DNA from: Oscillospiraceae bacterium
Lineage (GTDB): Bacteria > Bacillota > Clostridia > UBA1381
DNA length: 6,989 nucleotides
Direction: 5' to 3'
Assembly (NCBI GenBank): GCA_022508725.1
Contig: JAFLUR010000113.1
Location: forward strand, 1-6,989
Part shown: positions 1-4,742 of the stretch, one piece after another
How the letters are laid out: each line of letters begins with the position of its first letter
Numbering within the stretch: the stretch's first letter is position 1
Notes under the pieces: model-generated
The model's input: only the letters and a program-made list of their open reading frames with translations
Database searches by the model: none
Told to the model about the DNA's origin: nothing
Program-made: the position numbers and the translations under genes

Positions 1-101
1 CTTGAAATACACAAAGTATTCCTGCGAATTTTGTGCTTTGCCGGCAGAAAAATCCGCTCAAAAATCTGACGATCTCCGGATACTAAACAGGCTCTAAACA
101 T
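1..101. other. Intergenic edge with imperfect hairpin
   Basis: This stretch lies downstream of the minus-strand zinc-ribbon gene and no gene can be supported in it. The bases CACAAA at 10-15 pair with TTTGTG at 30-35, and ATT at 18-20 pairs with AAT at 27-29. This gives a 9-bp hairpin with a 2-nt bulge and a 6-nt loop. On the minus strand it is not followed by a T run, so it is a poor intrinsic terminator. It may be part of a dispersed intergenic repeat cut by the window edge, but only one partial copy is visible. Confidence 0.35.
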
Positions 102-800
102 TTACTCAAGCAGACCGGGAACAAATATCTTTCCGTCATCTATCCTATTTTCGTCTTTATCAAGGGTAGGCAAATCAAAATCCGACATACGATTGTTATT
201 TGTTCCGGAAATCGGCGCGGGTGTCGGAGTGGGCGCGGGCGTCGGAGTGGGTTTCGGGGACGGTTTGGGGGATGGTTTCGGAGTGGGTGTGGGCGCGGGT
301 GTTTCGACTGTTTCGGGAATTATTTCCGGGATTTCGGGAGCTTCACCGGGAATTTCATCGGATATCTCCGGCATTTCCGCGGATACGGGAATATTTTCTG
401 CCGGCTGTTCCGTTGAATTGTTTTCGTTCGCCGTCAAAATGTCACGGGTGCTTTCCTGCGGGAGTTGTTTTTCATCGTTTTCGGGATTTTCGGAACTTTC
501 GGGACTTTCGGTCGGATTTTGCGTTTCCGGCGGGATAACGACCGAATTATCGATTTCCGGTGAATTTTGCGGAATTTTTTCGGTATCACTGCCGGTCCTT
601 TTGCCTATGATGAACGGAAGGGCGGACATCGAAAAGAATATTAAAATCACAGCCGCGGTTATAATGATCGCTATATTGCGTCTGTCGATACCTTTGTTTG
701 AATTTGTGTGTACAGATGCCAAATCAATCGCCGGTTTTTTGCATTTCGGGCAGATTATACTGTCATCGGGTATTCTTTTTTTACAGTTTTTGCAAATCAT
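102..800 (-). CDS. Zinc-ribbon, single-pass membrane protein with Pro/Thr-rich extracellular tail
   Basis: 232 residues, function not known. The N-terminus is a zinc ribbon with CxxC pairs at Cys3/Cys6 and Cys17/Cys20. A basic stretch (Arg40-Arg41) then precedes one hydrophobic segment at about 43-65, so the ribbon should be cytoplasmic and the rest outside (inference from the positive-inside rule). Residues about 70-165 are a low-complexity Glu/Pro/Ser/Asn region. Residues 167-196 are a PTPxP/KPSP tract of the wall-spanning linker kind. The last 36 residues are acidic with no domain I recognise. The ATG at 798-800 has AAGGAG 8 nt upstream. The gene follows the radical SAM gene by 21 bp with no terminator between, so the two are probably co-transcribed. 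Small zinc-ribbon plus TM proteins of this kind are common and mostly uncharacterised in Clostridia. Confidence 0.85.
   Translation of the reverse strand: MICKNCKKRIPDDSIICPKCKKPAIDLASVHTNSNKGIDRRNIAIIITAAVILIFFSMSALPFIIGKRTGSDTEKIPQNSPEIDNSVVIPPETQNPTESPESSENPENDEKQLPQESTRDILTANENNSTEQPAENIPVSAEMPEISDEIPGEAPEIPEIIPETVETPAPTPTPKPSPKPSPKPTPTPAPTPTPAPISGTNNNRMSDFDLPTLDKDENRIDDGKIFVPGLLE
213..302 (-). repeat. Degenerate tandem repeat encoding a PTPxP linker
   Basis: On the plus strand the DNA is a run of short G-rich units (variants of GGAGTGGGCGCGGGCGTC and GGTTTCGGGGAC). In the zinc-ribbon gene these encode residues 167-196, where almost every second residue is proline, alternating with Thr, Ala, Lys or Ser. 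Such tracts form extended, stiff linkers and often vary in copy number by slippage. Plus-strand frames across it are open only because the repeat lacks stop codons. Confidence 0.8.
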
Positions 801-821
801 ATTTTTATCTCCTTATATCTA

Positions 822-1772
822 TCAATTAGTGTGTGCACGGTCAAATTTGTCGCCTTGAAACATATCGTATTTCAGCATACGCTTATCTATCTCATTGAGA
901 ACGACAAATTTTTTCAGACTCCACAGCGGAGCGATCAGACTGTCGCGTCCGCCGTCGCCGGTAAGACGCTGTATTACGGTATCCTCATGAAAGCATCGCA
1001 GCTGATCGCATACGATCATCACATATTCGTCAAGATCGAGTGTTTTAATCAAACCCTGTGAATAATCCTTTTCCATTGCCGTATTTTTGAGAATATGCAG
1101 AAGGTGGATTTTTACACAGTGCGGCATTAAAGCCGCGACCCTGCGGGCATTTGTTATCATCATTTCATACGTTTCACCCGGCAGACCGTTAATGAGATGT
1201 ACGCATACATTTATATTTCTTTCGGTGAGCCTGCGATATCCGTCAAGAAAATCGCCGTATGTATGACAACGGTTTATGCGTTCTCCGGTTTCATCAAATG
1301 TGGTTTGCAGTCCGAGTTCCGTTATAAGATATGTTCTGCCGTTGAGCTCGGAAAGGTATTCGAGAACATCGTCTTCAAGAGCGTCCGCTCTTGTGGAAAT
1401 GCTGATGCCCACAACATTTTTTTCACGCAGGACAGGCTCGAATTTTTCGCGCAGAACGTCTGCCGGAGCATATGTGTTTGTATTTGCTTGAAAATACGGC
1501 ATATACAATGCCCTTTTCCATTTTCCGTGCATCATTTCTTTTATCTCATTGAATTGCTCCGGTATGCTTTTTTCCGGATCGCCGGCAAAATCGCCGCTTC
1601 CTCCCGAACAGTAGGAACAGCCGCCCACTCCCTTGCTGCCGTCGATATTGGGACAGGTAAAGCCTGCGTTGAGCGCAATTTTGAAAACCTTTGAACCGAA
1701 TTTATTTTGCAGATGATAATTCCATGTATGATATCTTTTATTATCATTTGAATATTTAAAACCGCTTTTCAT
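822..1772 (-). CDS. Radical SAM protein, TIGR01212/YhcC family
   Basis: 316 residues from the chosen start, close to the usual length of this family. The 4Fe-4S/SAM site is visible as Cys40-x11-Cys52-x2-Cys55 within a CPN.DG..G.GGC.YC context, which is the long-spaced signature of the YhcC/YtqA subgroup rather than the usual CxxxCxxC. Other family-like stretches are YFQANTNTYAP, ISTRADAL, ELGLQT, RCHTYGDF and HLINGLPGET. The substrate is not established for the family; a role in nucleic acid modification has been suggested by relation to Elp3-like enzymes. The frame is open upstream to an ATG at 1881-1883. I chose the ATG at 1770-1772 because GGAGG lies 5 nt before it, family similarity begins just after it (KRYHTWNYHLQNKFGSKVFK), and the upstream ATG would sit almost on the predicted transcription start. 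First gene of an operon with the zinc-ribbon membrane protein. Confidence 0.93.
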   Translation of the reverse strand: MKSGFKYSNDNKRYHTWNYHLQNKFGSKVFKIALNAGFTCPNIDGSKGVGGCSYCSGGSGDFAGDPEKSIPEQFNEIKEMMHGKWKRALYMPYFQANTNTYAPADVLREKFEPVLREKNVVGISISTRADALEDDVLEYLSELNGRTYLITELGLQTTFDETGERINRCHTYGDFLDGYRRLTERNINVCVHLINGLPGETYEMMITNARRVAALMPHCVKIHLLHILKNTAMEKDYSQGLIKTLDLDEYVMIVCDQLRCFHEDTVIQRLTGDGGRDSLIAPLWSLKKFVVLNEIDKRMLKYDMFQGDKFDRAHTN

Positions 1773-1813
1773 TGAGTCCTCCGAAAAATATGCGTAATAA
1801 AGGAATGATTTTT

Positions 1814-1862
1814 CCCGGATATAACCGTATATCGGAAAATTTTTCCGATTTCGGATACCGGG
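1814..1862 (-). promoter_or_regulatory. Folded 5' leader of the radical SAM operon
   Basis: The predicted untranslated leader (about 1773-1885) contains nested inverted repeats: CCCGG 1814-1818 with CCGGG 1858-1862, CCG 1825-1827 with CGG 1852-1854, and a perfect 9+1+9 repeat at 1831-1849 (ATCGGAAAATTTTTCCGAT). In RNA this would form a long interrupted hairpin. It is not followed by a U run on the minus strand, so it is not an obvious attenuator, and it leaves the GGAGG at 1778-1782 free. It may be an mRNA-stabilising stem or, at DNA level, an operator. I recognise no riboswitch family. Confidence 0.4.
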
Positions 1863-1891
1863 TCCTAACCGATACACGCACATGATGTAAT

Positions 1892-1920
1892 ATTATATAA
1901 CATTCCGGCATATTTTTCAA
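1892..1920 (-). promoter_or_regulatory. Sigma-A promoter for the radical SAM operon
   Basis: Read on the minus strand: a -35 box TTGAAA (1915-1920), a 17-bp spacer, and a perfect -10 box TATAAT (1892-1897). Transcription should begin near 1885, giving a leader of about 110 nt before the ATG at 1772. Confidence 0.75.
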
Positions 1921-1926
1921 CACTCT

Positions 1927-1944
1927 TAAAGAAAATTTTCTTTA
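1927..1944. promoter_or_regulatory. 18-bp palindrome centred between divergent promoters
   Basis: TAAAGAAAATTTTCTTTA is a perfect palindrome. It lies exactly 6 bp from each of the two divergent -35 boxes (1915-1920 and 1951-1956), and its centre coincides with the midpoint between them. It could be a shared operator for a dimeric regulator, or an A/T-rich UP-like element serving both promoters. No regulator gene is adjacent on this side, so its partner is unknown. Confidence 0.45.
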
Positions 1945-1950
1945 TTTGTA

Positions 1951-1979
1951 TTGATTTATCGTTATTTTTTTGATATAAT
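1951..1979 (+). promoter_or_regulatory. Sigma-A promoter for the Sel1-repeat gene
   Basis: A -35 box TTGATT (1951-1956), a 17-bp spacer and a perfect -10 box TATAAT (1974-1979). The start of transcription should fall near 1986, about 35 nt before the ATG at 2021. Confidence 0.78.
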
Positions 1980-2020
1980 ACAGATGTTTAGGATCATACG
2001 GAAGGAGATGAAAGTACGGA

Positions 2021-3604
2021 ATGTTCTGTGTAAAGTGCGGCAAGAATTTGACGCGGCTGCTTCAGCTGTCGAAAGAAATAACGGATTGTCCTTTCTGCGG
2101 TCAGCCGGTTGACAGAGCGGCATTTGACAGGGAAATGTCGGAAGCTGCCGAAAGCACGGAAAGCGGTTTGAACGTAAAGCCGGACGTCGCATCTGTGCCG
2201 GACAATAATTTCCCGAATAACGATTTCAATGATTTTGAATTGTTTTCCGACGGTATTCCCGAGGATATTCCCGAAGAACTTATATCCGATGAGTTAATGA
2301 CGGAAGATATTTCCGAAAATCCGAACGAGGTTTCGGATATCGGCGTTATAACCGGAATCAAAACACCCGGAGATGCGTTGAGATATATTATAGATAAAGA
2401 TGGTCTGAGTGCAATAAAAAAGAGCAATCATAAAAAGCTGTATGAAGATCTTTGCTCACTTATTCCGAAAAAAGAGCTCAAAGCGGTGAAAATTGCCATT
2501 GACAGGGGAGCCGTGGACATATTGTATGAGGCGGGGCAAAAAAATTCCGATAAGAGTAAGGCGGTAAAGAAAGCATATGAATTTCTCGCGTCAAAGGCGT
2601 TTGTGTCGAATGAGATCGCCGGTGAGGGTGTGAAGGCTTTTGAATTCGGTCTCAGATGGGATAAAGAAACACTGGAAAACGAATCCATGATGCGGCTGCA
2701 AAAGGTGCTTAATTATCAAAAAGGCATTGATATACGGATGGCAAAGCTTGAGGTATCGGCAAATGACGGGGATATCAATGCAATGAAGGAAATTGCGGAT
2801 CATTATTTTGACAACGGCGTAAACGGCAGGGAGTATAAACGAGCATTCGATAATTATAAAGCCGCCGCGTTAAAAGGCGATATTTACAGTATGTATCGGC
2901 TCGGCTGCTGCTATAGGCGCGGAATAGGCGTCAAGCAGAATTTGCCGGAGGCGTATAACTGTTTTCTTAAAGCATCGGCTGAAAGTGTGGAAGCGATACG
3001 AAATATAGCCGAATTTTACAATAAAGGACTGTATGTGGAGAAGGACAGCCGTAAAGAGGTATATTGGCTGACAAAGGCGGCGTACATGGGGGATGCGCGT
3101 TCACAATGTGAGCTTGGAAAATATTTTTTGTCCGGACACGGAACAAATGTTAATATTGAAAAAGCGGCATATTGGTTCGGAAAGGCGGCGGAGCAGAATG
3201 ATCCCGTGGGACAGCTTAATCTCGGCAACTGTTATAAAAACGGGCAGGGTGTTTCGGTGGACTATGAAAAGGCTGTCGAATATTATACACTTGCCGCGGA
3301 ACAGGATAATCCGCAGGCGCAGTATCTTCTGGGAATTTATTATTATTGGGGAAGAGGCGTCGGACAGGAATATGATACCGCGGTACATTGGCTTACGAAA
3401 GCGGCAAAACAGGGTCTGCCCATAGCGGCATATGTACTCGCCCGATGCTATGAAACCGGCTCGGGAGTAAACCGCAGCTTTACTCAGGCCCTGCGGTGGT
3501 ATACGGATGCTTACGAAAGCGGGTATGATAAGGCAAAGAAGGACTGCGAAAGAGTCGAGCTTAAACTGAAAGGAAAATTTGATATAAAAAAGGGGAAGAT
3601 TTAA
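2021..3604 (+). CDS. Zinc-ribbon protein with seven Sel1-like repeats
   Basis: 527 residues with no signal peptide or membrane segment, so probably cytosolic. An N-terminal zinc ribbon has CxxC pairs at Cys3/Cys6 and Cys23/Cys26. Residues about 35-110 are an acidic, Asn/Glu/Pro-rich linker. Residues about 115-220 form a helical region (YIIDKDGLSAI, LYEDLCSLIP, ELKAVKIAIDRG) resembling an accessory domain I recall beside zinc ribbons, Hsp70-like and Sel1 proteins; this match is from memory. Residues about 250-500 hold seven units of 35-36 residues of the form A..LG.CY..G.GV..D...A..W..KAA, the Sel1 subclass of TPR-like repeats, which act as protein-binding scaffolds. The client protein is unknown. 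The start fits the ribbon, although the SD (GGAG at 2004-2007) is 13 nt away, which is long and may lower translation. An ATG at 2008 is out of frame. The gene is monocistronic, with its own promoter and terminator. Confidence 0.9.
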   Translation: MFCVKCGKNLTRLLQLSKEITDCPFCGQPVDRAAFDREMSEAAESTESGLNVKPDVASVPDNNFPNNDFNDFELFSDGIPEDIPEELISDELMTEDISENPNEVSDIGVITGIKTPGDALRYIIDKDGLSAIKKSNHKKLYEDLCSLIPKKELKAVKIAIDRGAVDILYEAGQKNSDKSKAVKKAYEFLASKAFVSNEIAGEGVKAFEFGLRWDKETLENESMMRLQKVLNYQKGIDIRMAKLEVSANDGDINAMKEIADHYFDNGVNGREYKRAFDNYKAAALKGDIYSMYRLGCCYRRGIGVKQNLPEAYNCFLKASAESVEAIRNIAEFYNKGLYVEKDSRKEVYWLTKAAYMGDARSQCELGKYFLSGHGTNVNIEKAAYWFGKAAEQNDPVGQLNLGNCYKNGQGVSVDYEKAVEYYTLAAEQDNPQAQYLLGIYYYWGRGVGQEYDTAVHWLTKAAKQGLPIAAYVLARCYETGSGVNRSFTQALRWYTDAYESGYDKAKKDCERVELKLKGKFDIKKGKI

Positions 3605-3650
3605 GGCAGTAACCGGACTTTATAAAAGGGTCCGTACTGCCTTTGATTTT
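3603..3650 (+). terminator. Intrinsic terminator of the Sel1-repeat gene
   Basis: AAGGCAGTA (3603-3611) pairs perfectly with TACTGCCTT (3635-3643). An inner stem is formed by CGGAC (3614-3618) with GTCCG (3630-3634), separated from the outer stem by a 2-nt bulge. The 3' side runs into TTTGATTTTT. The stem begins inside the TAA stop codon (3602-3604). The convergent araC-type gene ends at 3651, so its transcripts also enter this hairpin. On that strand the downstream T run is weak, so bidirectional use is possible but less sure. Confidence 0.85.
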
Positions 3651-4496
3651 TCAAGACAGGATATTTCCTCTGCGGACAGCGGACGGCGATATGCCGTGTA
3701 CTCTTTTGAATATGCGCGTCATATAATCCGCGGAAGTAAAGCCGGTTTGTTCGGCAATGGCACCAAGTTGCATATCGGTTGTTATGAGCAGCTTATGTAC
3801 TTGGGCAATGCGCAGGGTGTTAAGATACTCAATAAATGTTTCGCCCATCACATTTTTAAAAACAAGACAGAAATTCGACTTGCTCATATGAGCGTACTCG
3901 CTTATAAAATCAAGCGTTATGTTCTCGGTAAAGTTAAGATTTATGTATCTTAAAGCGTGCATGATCGGGATTTCGTTTTTCTTCCCGGCGCTTTCAAGTT
4001 TTACGGCGCTCCGCGACCCTGCCTCACGAGAGATAAGCTCTGTAAGCTGAACGGCGAACATACGCGCGAGCTTTTCCGAAAAAGGATTGTGTTCACGTTT
4101 ACGGCGGTCGATCTCGCCGAAATAAAAAGCGGCTGTGCGGAAATTTTCTTCACTGAGACTGAGCACGCAGGTTGATATGCGGTCAAAAAGCATATTTGTT
4201 TCATGCTGCGACAGTATAGGTGAAAGCTCCCGAGGATCGAGATTTAAAAGATACCGCTTGTAATACGGATTTTCGGAGCTTGCCGTACCGTGCGTGAGAA
4301 ACGGTTCTATCACAAAAAGACTGCCCTTTTCAATCAAATATTTTTTATTGTCGAAAAATAAATTTTTCTCTCCGTCTATCATAAGGAATATCTCATAATT
4401 GTCATGATAATGGCGGCGCGACATATTTACCGGGCTTGATACTTCCGCAAAGCTGATCGTAAGTCCTTTTGTTTCGCTGAAAATCGGATTTTTCAA
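3651..4496 (-). CDS. AraC-family transcriptional regulator with N-terminal cupin sensor
   Basis: 281 residues, normal for one-component AraC regulators. Residues about 10-130 are a cupin-like ligand-binding domain with HYHDNYEIFLMIDGE (29-43) and an EPFLTHG motif, the pattern seen in sugar-sensing members. Residues about 179-276 are the two-helix-turn-helix DNA-binding domain: first HTH in ITLDFISEYAHMSKSNF, second in LGAIAEQTGFTSADYMTRIF, ending in the typical GISPSAVR. The start codon is TTG (4494-4496): an in-frame TAA lies directly before it, the next ATG is residue 25 inside the cupin domain, and GGGAGG lies about 9 nt upstream of the TTG. The gene is divergent from the secreted esterase at 4743, which is its most likely target. 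The ligand cannot be named from sequence; plant polysaccharide breakdown sugars are a reasonable guess. Confidence 0.93.
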   Translation of the reverse strand: MKNPIFSETKGLTISFAEVSSPVNMSRRHYHDNYEIFLMIDGEKNLFFDNKKYLIEKGSLFVIEPFLTHGTASSENPYYKRYLLNLDPRELSPILSQHETNMLFDRISTCVLSLSEENFRTAAFYFGEIDRRKREHNPFSEKLARMFAVQLTELISREAGSRSAVKLESAGKKNEIPIMHALRYINLNFTENITLDFISEYAHMSKSNFCLVFKNVMGETFIEYLNTLRIAQVHKLLITTDMQLGAIAEQTGFTSADYMTRIFKRVHGISPSAVRRGNILS

Positions 4497-4532
4497 TTAA
4501 ACACACCTCCCGCAAGAATCGGTTTCATATAT

Positions 4533-4561
4533 ATAATATCATACAGGCGGAAATTATTCAA
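4533..4561 (-). promoter_or_regulatory. Sigma-A promoter for the AraC-type regulator
   Basis: Read on the minus strand: a -35 box TTGAAT (4556-4561), a 17-bp spacer and a -10 box TATTAT (4533-4538). The start of transcription should lie near 4526, about 30 nt before the TTG codon. The -35 box lies 4 bp from the first copy of the direct repeat at 4566, so the regulator could affect its own expression. Confidence 0.65.
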
Positions 4562-4565
4562 TAAA

Positions 4566-4617
4566 AATTTAAGAATATTGTGCGGGTTATTTTTGAATTT
4601 AAGAATTTTTTTCGGGT
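4566..4617. promoter_or_regulatory. Tandem direct repeat, candidate AraC-type operator
   Basis: Two 22-bp copies, at 4566-4587 and 4596-4617, share AATTTAAGAAT, then six less conserved bases, then CGGGT. Nineteen of 22 positions match and the period is exactly 30 bp, close to three helical turns. AraC-family proteins bind direct repeats on one face of the helix, often overlapping the target -35 box. Here copy two overlaps the -35 of the esterase promoter (4593-4598) and abuts its -10. The position between a divergent araC-type gene and its neighbour supports this reading. Confidence 0.6.
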
Positions 4618-4622
4618 ATAAA
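4593..4622 (+). promoter_or_regulatory. Probable promoter of the secreted esterase gene
   Basis: TTGAAT (4593-4598), an 18-bp spacer and TATAAA (4617-4622) form a somewhat weak sigma-A promoter, as expected for an activator-dependent gene. Transcription would start near 4629, leaving a leader of about 115 nt. An alternative is the extended -10 TGATACAAT at 4634-4642, which has no good -35 partner. Confidence 0.5.
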
Positions 4623-4623
4623 A

Positions 4624-4726
4624 CCGGATTTTATGATACAATTATTTCGGAGAAAATAATTTTTACGACCTCGTGCCGACTTTAAATTTCTCTCTGCGGT
4701 ATGGGATCGTAAAAAATAAAATCCGG
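4624..4726 (+). ncRNA. Candidate structured 5' leader of the esterase mRNA
   Basis: Three inverted repeats are arranged as a possible three-way junction. The outer stem is CCGGATTTTAT (4624-4634) with ATAAAATCCGG (4716-4726), 11 perfect pairs. One inner hairpin is AATTATTT (4640-4647) with AAATAATT (4654-4661). The other is TTTTTACGACC (4660-4670) with GG-A-TCGTAAAAA (4704-4715). The 3' arms are contiguous and end against the SD (AAGGA, 4728-4732), so folding could limit ribosome access. The two inner hairpins overlap by one or two bases. A start near 4629 would omit the first five outer bases. I recognise no known riboswitch class, so this is a structural prediction only. Confidence 0.35.
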
Positions 4727-4742
4727 GAAGGAATGTATAATT

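Noticed and set aside
1..101. Minus-strand open frame beginning ATG at 99-101, directly after the stop of the zinc-ribbon gene
   Set aside because: It is open for 33 codons to the window edge, but there is no ribosome binding site and no recognisable protein motif. The hairpin content fits non-coding DNA better.
213..302. Short tandem units considered as a CRISPR-like or regulatory repeat array
   Set aside because: The units are in frame within a coding sequence and explain a Pro-rich linker. There are no unique spacers of constant length.
193..858. 221-codon plus-strand frame rich in Gly/Val/Ser
   Set aside because: It is the antisense shadow of the Pro/Thr/Glu-rich zinc-ribbon gene: Pro and Glu codons read backwards give Gly, Phe and Ser. 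The real gene has a ribosome binding site, paired cysteines and a membrane segment.
1773..1883. Longer start for the radical SAM gene at the ATG 1881-1883
   Set aside because: The added 37 residues have no family similarity, the ATG lies almost at the predicted transcription start, and the ATG at 1772 has a GGAGG site.
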